Source: Neodontobutis hainanensis (lineage: Eukaryota; Chordata; Actinopteri; Gobiiformes; Odontobutidae). Taken from it: a stretch of DNA of 64,000 nt. The position numbers and the translations under genes are program-made. Every line of letters begins with the position of its first letter. The stretch's first letter is position 1. A model generated the notes under the pieces. That model made no database searches. It was given only the letters and a program-made list of their open reading frames with translations, and was not told where the DNA came from. Shown here piece after piece: positions 32,501 through 43,000 of the stretch. The stretch spans positions 1 to 64,000 of the forward strand of contig JALDNG010000386.1 of the NCBI GenBank assembly GCA_024349245.1. The letters run 5' to 3'.

Positions 32501-35146
32501 TCTGAAGAGGAACCAAAGAAGACAGTAGATCAATAGTTAAACGAGGTGAGACTGACCCAGACTCGATGGTTCACTGAGGTCTGGACGACCCAGACGCTGA
32601 AGCAGTGACTGAGCAAATACAAAGTGTAGCTCTTACTGTGAACAGAGTACATTCTACAGTCGCTGTAGCTTTAATCAGAACTGCACCGTTGCATCACTTT
32701 CACCTTTACACAGGTTGCTATGGTTGCTAAGGAGCGAGGACCTTTGAACCCTGTTTTAACTCAAAGTCTCTGACAAAATATTTCAAAAAATAAAATAAAA
32801 ACAAGACAAAAATGTATCAAAGAAAATGCTGAACTCGATAAAAGCACGATTAAAGCATTTGTACAACAGCTCCAGGCCCCCAACCCCCCTTCCCCATGAG
32901 GTGAGTCTTACCTGTTCTGGTCCCGGTCTGAGTCGTACCTGTTCTGGTCCCGGTCTGAGTCGTACCTGTTCTGGTCCCGGTCTGAGTCGTACCTGTCCTG
33001 GTCCCGGCGGGTCTGAGTCGTACCTGTCCTGGTCCCGGTCTGAGTCGTACCTGTTCTGGTCCCTGTGGGTCTGAGTCATACCTGTTCTGGTCCCGGTCTG
33101 AGTCGTACCTGTTCTGGTCTTAGTGGGTCTGAGTCGTACCTGTTCTGGTCTTAGTGGGTCTGAGTCGTACCTGTCCTGGTCCCGGTCTGAGTCGTACCTG
33201 TTCTGGTCTTAGTGGGTCTGAGTCGTACCTGTTCTGGTCCCGGTCTGAGTCGTACCTGTTCTGGTCCCGGTCTGAGTCGTACCTGTTCTGGTCTTAGTGG
33301 GTCTGAGTCGTACCTGTTCTGGTCCCGGTCTGAGTCGTACCTGTTCTGGTCTTAGTGGGTCTGAGTCGTACCTGTTCTGGTCTTAGTGGGTCTGAGTCGT
33401 ACCTGTCCTGGTCCCGGTCTGAGTCGTACCTGTTCTGGTCTTAGTGGGTCTGAGTCGTACCTGTTCTGGTCCCGGTCTGAGTCGTACCTGTTCTGGTCCC
33501 GGTCTGAGTCGTACCTGTTCTGGTCTTAGTGGGTCTGAGTCGTACCTGTTCTGGTCCCGGTCTGAGTCGTACCTGTTCTGGTCTTAGCGGGTCTGAGTCT
33601 TACCTGTTCTGGTCCCGGTCTGAGTCGTACCTGTTCTGGTCTTAGTGGGTCTGAGTCGTACCTGTTCTGGTCCCAGTGGGTCTGAGTCGTACCTGTTCTG
33701 GTCCCGGCGGGTCTGAGTCGTACCTGTTCTGGTACTGGTCTGAGTCGTACCTGTTCTGGTACTGGTCTGAGTCGTACCTGTTCTGGTCTTAGTGGGTCTG
33801 AGTCGTACCTGTTCTGGTCCCAGTTGGAGGCGAACAGTAACAGGATCTTTCGTCCGTGCTGGTCTGGAGTCTCCAAAACTCCAGGAAACCCATCCATCAA
33901 GGCTCTCTTTATCCCAGGATCATCCACCTGAAGCAACAGAGACAGGGTTTAGATGGATTTTTACTTTACTTGGACCTGACCAGGTTTTAGTGGGATTTAC
34001 CTTGAAGCTGTGGAAGATGTGCAGGTGCTGTTGTCTGAAGAGGAAGTACTGGGCCAACAGTCTGAAGGTCTCTGATTGGTTGAACTTTCTGGCTCTGAGG
34101 AATCGCAGAATGAAGTCGTCATCTGTTCTGAGGAAACCGATGTCGGGCCGGGTCACGATCATGTCGCGCACCTGTCGATAAAGAAGGTGAGGTCACGATC
34201 ATGTCGCGCACCTGACGATAAAGAAGGTGAGGTCACGATCATGTCGCGCACCTGTCGATAAAGAAGGTGAGGTCACGATCGTGTCGCGCACCTGTCGATA
34301 AAGAAGGTGAGGTCACAATCTTGTCGCGCACCTGTCGATAAAGAAGGTGAGGTCACGATCGTGTCGCGCACCTGTCGATAAAGAAGGTGAGGTCACGGTC
34401 GTGTCGCGCACCTGTCGATAAAGAACGTGAGGTCACGATCGTGTCGCGCACCTGTCGATAAAGAACGCGAGGTCACGATCGTGTCGATAAAGAGCGTGAG
34501 GACACGGTCGTGTCGATAAAGAACGTGAGGTCACGGTCGTGGTCGATAAAGAACGTGAGGTCACGATCGTGTCGATAAAGAGCGTGAGGTCACGGTCGTG
34601 TCGATAAAGAGCGTGAGGTCACGGTCGTGTCGATAAAGAACGTGAGGTCACGATCGTGTCGCGCACCTGTCGATAAAGAGCGTGAGGTCACGATCGTGTC
34701 GATAAAGAGCGTGAGGTCACGATCGTGTCGATAAAGAGCGTGAGGTCACGATCGTGTCGATAAAGAGCGTGAGGTCACGATCGTGTCGATAAAGAGCGTG
34801 AGGTCACGGTCGTGTCGATAAAGAACGTGAGGTCACGGTCGTAGTCGATAAAGAGCGTGAGGTCACGATCGTGTCGATAAAGAACGTGAGGTCACGATCG
34901 TGTCGATAAAGAGAGTGAGGTCACGGTCGAGTCGATAAAGATCGTGAGGTCACGGTCGTGTCGATAAAGAACGTGAGGTCACGGTCGTGGCGATAAAGAA
35001 CGTGAGACCCTCTAAAACCCCGACAGGACTGGAAGCTGCTGTACCTGTTGAATGTCGTGGTGTAACGTGTCCGGGTTCTCGTTCAGCTCCAGTCGGGCTT
35101 TCTCCGTGGCCTCGGAGCTCAGTCCGACCTGGAGGTGGGTCATCAT
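29573..35146 (-). CDS. clvs1: clavesin-1 (CRAL-TRIO domain protein)
   Basis: Clavesins bind phosphatidylinositol 3,5-bisphosphate through a CRAL-TRIO domain and act in late endosome/lysosome morphology, with clathrin and AP-1. Coding exons in transcript order: 35146-35045, 34171-34001, 33927-33809, 32501-32327, 30845-30735, 29909-29722, 29651-29573. Borders are AG/GT and all frames join, giving 314 residues. Residues 1-91 form the CRAL-TRIO N-terminal helical region (MTHLQVGL, FILRFLRARKF); about 92-270 the lipid-binding fold (RKILLLFASNWDQ, FILIIDWSNFSFKQASKL, FGGIHFVNQPWYI, PSEFGG). The C terminus RSQSAVEPGTL ... PLLALD matches CLVS1 rather than CLVS2 as I recall them. About 20 residues between HV and RSQS seen in human are missing. 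Start is the first of two adjacent Met codons; human CLVS1 has a longer N terminus. Confidence 0.95.
29915..30690. repeat. purine-rich array with two extra copies of a clvs1 exon start
   Basis: GGAGAGAGGAGACGAGTGAG-type units with nearly all purines on the + strand. Embedded at about 30027-30067 and 30473-30513 are copies of the first 40 or so bases of the clvs1 exon at 29909-29722, including the acceptor (CTCACAG/ATCTAC on the minus strand). Confidence 0.93.
31090..31900 (-). mobile_element. L2/Maui-like LINE fragment (3' end of RT ORF)
   Basis: In a clvs1 intron. The minus strand encodes broken pieces of the RT C-terminal region: MKDHHLQLNLGKTELLVIPA (31740 downward) and KPLQLIQNAAARVVFKEPKR ... 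TGSAPSYLHSLIQ ... SLSRTFSGSVHWWNDL (31474-31133). The segment usual between the RAHVTPLFIS and TGSAPSYL blocks is deleted. 5'-truncated, dead copy. Confidence 0.85.
31901..32326. other. clvs1 intron, no gene seen
   Basis: Unique-looking AT-rich sequence between the LINE fragment and the exon at 32327-32501. Nothing recognisable. Confidence 0.6.
32905..33808. repeat. 27/30-bp minisatellite grown from a clvs1 exon-intron junction
   Basis: About 31 tandem copies abut the genuine donor of clvs1 exon 33927-33809. On the minus strand each unit reads GGGACCAGAACAG/GTACGACTCAG: the last bases of that exon (only the base before GACCAGAACAG differs) plus its 5' splice site. Two unit lengths alternate, depending on whether a CCCACTAAGACC-type segment is present. 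Confidence 0.97.
34172..35012. repeat. 40/23-bp minisatellite grown from a clvs1 intron-exon junction
   Basis: The array abuts the genuine acceptor of clvs1 exon 34171-34001. On the minus strand the 40-bp units contain TTATCGACAG/GTGCGCGACA, the acceptor and first exon bases (the codons for VRDMIVT). Eight such decoys are seen, seven at 34210-34450 and one near 34665. The rest are shorter units (GTCACGATCGTGTCGATAAA) that have lost the GCGCACCT segment. Confidence 0.96.
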
Positions 35147-35689
35147 GGCTCTAGACCGGGTTTACGCTTCAGACGTCTCCAGACGAATTTAATGCTGCAA
35201 ATACTGTTTCAAAATCAAAATACTTAAAAACTTTTAAAGTATTTACAAGTACTCAGGGTCCTCGAACACTTTTTTCTTTAAACTGCTACAAAATCAACCA
35301 ACCAACGTTCTTCCTGTAAATCCAGAAAGCCTGCTTAAAACTGTTGAATGTCCTGCTCAGTGTGATTTATCACGTGAACAATCGTGTTCGCTGATTGTGT
35401 TCCGGCTGATTTTTGTCTAAATTCTACAGTGAGTGTCGCAGACATTCTTCATCGTTTACATCCGTTGGTTTCCAGCATCCTCGGCTTTTTCCAGTTTAAA
35501 GGAAATAGAGAGTTACATTCATGAAGCACAGAGAGGATCACTGTGTCCTCGTCGTCATAGCAACACCAAGGGCACGACCTTAGGGTCTAAAGGGTCGGAA
35601 AGGTCAGAGGTGGGCAAAGGCAAGAAGCTCCACTGAGGCATTCTGGGAAAAAAAGAAAAAAAATGTTAAAATAAATGCACCTTGGACCT

Positions 35690-37312
35690 GGTTTAGACCT
35701 GGTTTAGACTGGTTTAGACTGGTTTAGACTGGTTTAAACCTGGTTTGGTCCTGGTTTAGACTGGTTTAGTCTGGCTTAGACCTGGTTTGGTCCTGGTTTA
35801 GTTTGGTTTAGACTGGTTTAGTCTGGCTTAGACCTGGTTTGGTCCTGGTTTAGTCCTGGTTTAGACTGGTTTAGTCTGGTTTAGTCCTGGTTTAGTCTGG
35901 TTTGGTCCTGGTTTAGTCTGGTTTAGTCCTGGTTTAGACTGGTTTAGTCCTGGTTTAGTTTGGTTTAGACTGGTTTAGTCTGGTTTAGTCCTGGTTTAGT
36001 CTGGTTTAGACTGGTTTAGTCCTGGTTAAGACTGGTTTAGTCTGGTTTAGTCCTGGTTTAGTCTGGTTTAGACTGGTTTAGTCTGGTTTAGACTGGTTTG
36101 GTCCTGGTTTAGTCCTGGTTTAGACTGGTTTAGTCTGGTTTAGTCCTGGTTTAGACTGGTTTAGTCTGGTTTAGTCTGGTTTAGTCCTGGTTTAGTCCTG
36201 GTTTGGTCCTGGTTTAGTCCTGGTTTAGACCTGGTTTAGTCCTGGTTTAGACTTGGTTTATTCCTGGTTTAGACCTGGTTTAGACCTGGTTTAGTCCTGG
36301 TTTAGTCCTGGTTTAGACCTGGTTTAGTCTTGGTTTAGTCCTAGTTTAGTCTTGGTTTAGACCTGGTTTAGTCCTGGTTTAGTCCTGGTTTAGACCTGGT
36401 TTAGACCTGGTTTAGTCTTGGTTTAGTCCTGGTTTAGTCCTGGTTTAGTCTTGGTTTAGACCTGGTTTAGTCCTGGTTTATTCCTGGTTTAGTGCTGTTT
36501 TAGTCCTAGTTTAGTCCTGGTTTAGACCTGTTTTAGTCCTGGTTTAGTCCTGTTTTAGTCCTGGTCTACACTTGGTTTAGTCCTGTTTTAGACCTGGTTT
36601 AGTCCTGGTTTAGACCTGGTTTAGTCCTGGTTTAGACCTGGTTTAGTCCTGGTTTAGTCCTGGTTTAGTCCTGGTTTAGACCTGGTTTAGACCTGGTTTA
36701 GTCCTGGTTTAGACCTGGTTTAGTCCTGGTTTAGTCCTGGTTTAGACCTGATTTAGTCCTGGTTTAGTCCTGGTTTAGACCTGGTTTAGTCCTGGTTTAG
36801 ACCTGGTTTAGACCTGGTTTGGTCCTGGTTTAGACCTGGTTTAGACCTGGTTTAGTCCTGGTTTAGTCCTGGTTTAGACTGGTTTAGTCTGGTTTAGTCT
36901 GGTTTGGTCCTGGTTTAGACTGGTTTAGTCTGGTTTAGTCTGGTTTAGTCCTGGTTTAGTCCTGGTTTAGACTGGTTTAGTCCTGGTTTAGATTGGTTTA
37001 GTCTGGTTTAGACCTGGTTTAGACTGGTTTAGTCCTGGTTTAGTCCTGGTTTAGACTGGTTTAGTCCTGGTTTATCCTGGTTTGGTCCTGGTTTAGTCCT
37101 GGTTTAGACTGGTTTAGTCCTGGTTTAGTCTGGTTTAGTCTGGTTTAGACTGGTTTAGTCCTGGTTTAGTCTGGTTTAGACTGGTTTAGTCTGGTTTAGA
37201 CTGGTTTAGACTGGTTTAGTCCTGGTTTAGTCTGGTTTAGTCTGGTTTGGTCCTGGTTTAATCCTGGTTTAGACTGGTTTAGTCCTGGTTTAGTCTGGTT
37301 TAGTCTGGTTAG
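35690..37312. repeat. minisatellite GGTTTAGTCCT/GGTTTAGACCT/GGTTTAGACT
   Basis: 1.6 kb in clvs1 intron 1. Units are 10 or 11 bp, with zones where the shorter GGTTTAGACT form dominates at both ends and 11-bp units in the centre. Confidence 0.96.
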
Positions 37313-38432
37313 AGTAGACTGTGGTGGATCTGACTGGACTCAGGTGTTGCATTCAGGGTCTTTGTTCGTCCCTGGATCAGTCACAAACCCATCTGCTCAA
37401 ATTAAACGCAACAGAGTCCCCTACAGCCGTCAGAATTACTGAGGCTCTTAAACGTCCCACGGGGTTTATCTGGACAAAAGTCCAGACCAGGGTTTAGTCC
37501 TGGTCTAAAAGAAATGTATTGTTTTGTTATTCTACGCTGAGCAAGTCTGAGAAGTCCCAGGAAGAGTATGTAAAGGAAATAAAGACACATTTATGTTGCA
37601 GGCTATGAACAGGCGAGGTTTCATAAATACCGAGGTCCTAAAAGCTGAAAACACATCCTAGAGAACTGAACACTTTAAGGATGTTTAGATCAAAAAGTGG
37701 ACTTTAATCTGAATATGTTTTGTTTTTGGCCCAGTTTGAGCTGGTCTGGAGTTGTTTTTTAGAAATGTTTATAAGGCCTTTGTTTGTACAGAGATTTAAC
37801 TTTTGTTAATAAACTGTTTATGTAATCCTAAGGCATCTGTGGCTGTTATCAGAACTAAACCAGGTTTAACCAGGACTAAACCCAGCCTACATCCATTCAA
37901 AACCAGGCTGAAAACAGGGTTAGCCCAGGACTAACCTAGGACTAAATTAGGTCTAAAACCAGAGCTATACTAGAACTTACCCAGGCCAGGACTAAACCAG
38001 GGTTAACCCGGATTAAACTGGGCTCAAACGAGATTGAATCTAAACTAGGATTTATCAGGTCTAACCCTTTTTTAAAACAAAGGATAACCCGAGAATAAAT
38101 CCAGACAAAACTAAGTCTAAACCAGGACTAAACAGGTTAAATTAGGACAAGACTAAATCTAAACCAAGGTTAAACCCTGGACTGAAAATAAAGACTAGCC
38201 TAGGTCTAAATCCGGTCTGAACCAGGACTAAACGCCTAATATCATCGCTATCTGAGTCAATTAATTATTGTGAAAAATAGCACAAAAATAACGGATTTTT
38301 ATTGAAGTAAAATAAAGATCAACCCTATTCCATGGTTATTTTTAGATTTATTACCGAGACGCAGTTAAACTGTGTAAAAACCCCGCAGTGAGATTATTTT
38401 GTTGTGTGGAGGAGAAATGAAGAGCGACTCAC
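37313..38432. other. clvs1 intron 1, unique plus decayed repeats
   Basis: Contains degenerate AAACCAGG(A/T)CTAAACC-like units at about 37850-38230, apparently an old array of the 11-bp family. No gene seen. Confidence 0.6.
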
Positions 38433-38690
38433 TGTTGCAGCTGCGGCCGCGTCTGGAGCTCTGTTCCCGGGCGAGCTGCTGCCGCTGGAGTCGGCCATCG
38501 GGAGGCTCCGGCGGAAAACCAGAATACGACAAAAATCTAAATAAACGACGTAAAATAAGAGAATAAAGACGTGTAGAAGCTGGAGAGGACGGCGGATGCT
38601 GGGGATAAAGGGATGTTTGAGGCTGGAGGAGGATGCGATTGTTTCAAGAAAAACCGTAAATCGTTACCAACAACTGCACTTCCGGTAAGC
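38433..38690 (-). promoter_or_regulatory. clvs1: probable clvs1 5' exon and promoter region
   Basis: On the minus strand a CpG-rich stretch with an ETS-like ACTTCCGGT (about 38688) leads to an ATG at 38498 and a good donor (GCAACA/GTGAGT) at 38433/38432. Joining it to the acceptor at 35151 (TCTAG/AGCC) puts this ATG one base out of frame with the clvs1 start, so it would be an upstream ORF overlapping the main start. It may instead be 5' UTR with a different junction. Confidence 0.5.
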
Positions 38691-38907
38691 GCCGACAGAG
38701 TAAAACAGGGGGAATATTCCTAAAAGAATCAACTTTTATCAAATGTCTTATAGCCTTTGTGCTGTTTTAAATAATCTGCGGGATGAAAAAATATTTTTTA
38801 ATGTTAATAGACCTCTAGGATTTGATTAATGAGCAAAGTTCGACAAAGAAATGTAGATAAATTGTGAAATACAAAATGGCGAATGGATTTATGTGAGACG
38901 TTTTAAA

Positions 38908-38949
<42 letters not shown>
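38908..38949. repeat. AAT microsatellite
   Basis: About 14 perfect AAT/ATA units between clvs1 and riok3. Confidence 0.97.
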
Positions 38950-38950
<1 letters not shown>

Positions 38951-39129
38951 TACATCGATTTCTTATTTTGACAAATTTATAACACATGTTTTTACATTTG
39001 GTATAAATCACAAAGGGTTTAAAATATAAAATGTACTACTTTCTAAAGCTTTATTTTATTTTGTAAAAGCCTTTTAAACTGCATTTTTATGCGTTAAGTT
39101 TGGGATATATTGAGTCTAGTTTAGCCCAG

Positions 39130-39310
39130 CTATGATCCTAATTCAGATCTGGTTTGAAACTGGTTTAGTCCTGGTTCAGTCCTGGTTTAGTCCTGGTTTA
39201 GACCTGGTTCAGTCATGGTTTGACTTGGTTCAGACCTGGTTTAGACCTGGTTTAGTCCTGGTTTAGTCCTGGATTAAACCTGGTTCAGACCGGTTTAAAG
39301 TTTAGTTATG
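39130..39310. repeat. short GGTTTAGTCCT array
   Basis: About ten imperfect units in the clvs1-riok3 spacer. The remaining spacer (38691-40089) is AT-rich; GCTAACGTTAGCGCCGCTGC near 40018 lies in the likely riok3 5' UTR. Confidence 0.8.
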
Positions 39311-40089
39311 TTAGACCTTTTGCTTTTATTCTGAATTCTCTGTTTCCTGTATGTTGTAAATATTCCAAGCTTCACTAAAGTCACTGACAGCAGCTGGTAC
39401 TCGTCCTCGCCTCCTCCTGGCCCTGGTCTGGCCCTGGTCTGGGCCTGGTTTTGTCTGGTCTTGGTCTAACAGATTGGACTGGAAACATTCTGCATTAAAA
39501 CGATAGAAAATATGACATTAATTAATCAGTTATTTATCCATCTGTTCTTGACACACAGATGTTTGATATAAACAATCGTAACAATCAATGTAATTTAATT
39601 TATTAATGCAATGCTTTTAATTTGGTGAAATAAAATACTAATAAAATACTTTTATTAATCTTGGATTTTTAAAGAATAGCGGATATTTAAACTTTTTTTT
39701 ATTAAATGATGTCTGAAATACCAACATTTTGTCACATTTCTGGTTTGATTACGTCGGACTCGTATTCTGAAGGCGTTCGTACGTGATGACGCATTTCCTG
39801 TTGTGTAAAGGTCCAACGCTGCTCAAGCCTCAACCAAAAGGCGTCTCTACCTCTTTTTCATTCAGTCTTTCAAATTAATTCCAAAACCTTTTACCTCGAA
39901 ATTTTAATTCATTTATTTAAATCAACCAAAGTTTGTGTTAACGTTTCCTGTACGTGTCACGTCGTCGTTGTTTTTTTAAAGTCAACATTTTTGTCGTTGA
40001 ATCTGCCTTCAACTCGGGCTAACGTTAGCGCCGCTGCTTGCCACCATTCTGTCTTCAAGAAAAAACGAACAAATAAAGCGAATAAAATC

Positions 40090-43000
40090 ATGGATCCGAC
40101 TGCAGTCACAACTCCGAAGGTCAGTGCAAACCCTCAAACATTCCCACCTTTCAAACTGGTATTTTACTGAATTTAAAAAGCTAAAGGTTTGATTAAGTCA
40201 AGAGTTAGCATTAGCGTCTGTTAGCTCTGGCTCAATATGGCTTGATCTAAAATTACAGCTGTCAAAAGCCTAATGTAGTCAATGACTCATCAGGTTTTTT
40301 CGATCTGTCATGAATTGTATTTTTTTATTTTAGTCTTAAACCAGGTTAATAGTTAACCCAAGCTTTTTTTTAACTCCCAAAACGTAAAACAATTAATCTT
40401 TCAGCTTTATTTTTTACCAGATTTAAGTTTAACCAAGTCACAGGGTGTATCCTGTAGAAAAGAGCTTATATATTTGTAAAAACACATTTTGGTATTTACT
40501 AAACCTTTATTTTATTTTGTAAAGCCTTTTTAAGCTGTTTTTTCTTGCTTTACTTTGACACTTCCCGTGGTTTTATCGAGCTTTAACTTAAGTGTTTTTC
40601 ACCATTTTGTGTTCATCTTAAATATTTAGAAGAATACTTTTTAAGACCGTTTAAACACAACACATTGGACCGAAAGGTTGTGGAAAACGTTCTAAAATTA
40701 AAGACACTTAATGTCCTTAAAGTAAAGCAATAAGATGAGGGCGTGGCCTGTGGGAACTGTCAGAGAAATGGGCGTGGTTTTGGTGAGACTTGTCTGGACG
40801 TGTCCCAGGGTGATCAAGTCCAACTAAAACCTGTTTAAATCCAACTAAAACCTGTTTAAATCCAACTGAAACCTGTTTCAAATCCAACTGAAACCTGTTC
40901 AAATCCATCTAAATCCTGTTCAAATCCATCTGAAACCTGTTTAAATCTATCTAAAACCTGTTCAAATCTATCTAAAACCTGTTCAAATCCAACTGAAACC
41001 TGTTTCAAATCCATCTGAAACCTGTTTCAAATCCATCTGAAACCTGTTTCAAATCCATCTGAAACCTGTTTCAAATCCATCTGAAACCTGTTCAAATCCA
41101 TCTGAAACCTGTTCAGATGAAATTCTATGGAATGTTCCTGTTTCCTCTTGTGTTAATGTACGTTTTATTCCTTGTAGAGCCCATGGGGGTCCGTCCCTGT
41201 GGCCCCTGCGGCCTGCTCTCTCTCTGACGTCATGAGTGAACAACTGGCCAAACAGCTGGACGAGGAGAACAACGTCCTGAACGTCTGTAACGAGTAAGAC
41301 CTGACCCTTCCTCTCATTTCTTCAGCCTCTAAAAGCAGGCTGACGGCTGTTTGTCCCCTAGGGCTGTAGTAGAGCTCCCCCTGCAGGACGGCTCCGACAC
41401 CACCTCCGACCTGATGCTGGCTCAGATGCTCCAGATGCAGTTCGACCGAGAGTTCGACGAGCAGCTGCGGCGAGAGGAGAAGAAGTTCAACGGAGACAGT
41501 AAAGGTGCTTATTGTGCTCTGTTTGACCACGTGTCCCTCAGCTGTGATAAACGTCTCCTGTTCTCTGTGCAGTGTCCATCTCGTTTGAAAACTACCGCAT
41601 GGTTCATCCGTTTGAGGACAGTGACAGCTCTGAGGACGAGGTGGACTGGCAGGACACCAGGCACGACCCGTACAGAGCAGGTGACTCTTATCACGAGTTA
41701 TTTCAGAAAAAGCAAGGAATCAGACACACAACATCTCCGAGTAAAACTGTGTTGTCTTTTTGAAATAACCAAAGAATGTAAAGCTATCTCTTCATTTGAA
41801 CTTTTTATTCACTTCAGTGATATGGTGTATTATGTACAAGTGTGTTGATGTTTTTCAGACAAACCCCAGACGACTCCAAGGAAAGGCTTCGTGGGAAAAG
41901 GTAAAAACATCACGACGAAGCACGATGAGGTCACCTGTGGACGCAAGAACACTGCTCGAATGGAAAACGTGAGGAAGAGCTTGTTTTTTATTCTTTTAGT
42001 TTTAGTTGGATTTGGACAGGTTTTGGTTGGATTTGGACAGGTTTTAGTTGGATTTGGACAGGTTTTAGTTGGATTTGGACAGGTTTAGTTGGATTTGAAC
42101 AGGTTTTAGTTGGATTTGGACAGGTTTTGGTTGGATTTGGACAGGTTTTGGTTGGATTTGGACAGGTTTTAGATGGATTTGGACAGGTTTTGGTTGGATT
42201 TGAATAGGTTTTAGTTGGATTTTGACAGGTTTAGATGGATTTGGACAGGTTTTGGTTGGATTTGGACAGGTTTTAGTTGGATTTGAATAGGTTTTAGTTG
42301 GATTTTGACAGGTTTTAGATGGATTTGAACAGGTTTTAGTTGGATTTGAATAGGTTTTGCTTGGATTTGGACAGGTTTTGTTGGATTTGGACAGGTTTTA
42401 GTTGGATTTGGACAGGTTTTAGTTGGATTTGGACAGGTTTTAGTTGGATTTGAATAGGTTTTAGTTGGATTTTGACAGGTTTAGATGGATTTAAACAGGT
42501 GTTTTCTGCTGACTCACTTCCTGTTTCTTGTCCTTTACTTCCTGTCTGCTCAGTTTGCTCCGGAGGTGCAGGTGGGGGACGGTTTGGGGATGGACCTGAA
42601 GCTGTCCAATCAGGTGTTTAATTCTCTGAAGCAGCACTGTTACAGTGAACAGAGACGCAGCGCTCGACTCCATGAGAAGAAGGAGCACTCCACAGCCGTA
42701 GGTTCAGCAGGAACTTCCTCCTGTGACAAGTACTTCCTGTTTGTGACCCTCTGTGTTTGTCAGGAACAAGCGGTGGACCCTCGCACTCGCCTGCTCATGT
42801 ACAAGATGGTGAACTCTGGCCTTCTGGAGAACATTAACGGCTGCATCAGCACCGGCAAAGAGTCTGTGGTGTTCCACGCCAACGGAGGCAGGTGGGTGGG
42901 GCTTAGCACTCACAGCCAATCAGGTTTAACTTTAAATACACGATACAAGAGAGTATATTCATAACAGAGGCTGAACCGAACAAACACCGACACCACTCAC

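Noticed and set aside
32783..33936. Long minus-strand frame with RYDSD repeats continuing from a clvs1 exon
   Set aside because: Read-through of the exon into the junction-derived array; the family sequence stops at WDQNR, where the donor lies.
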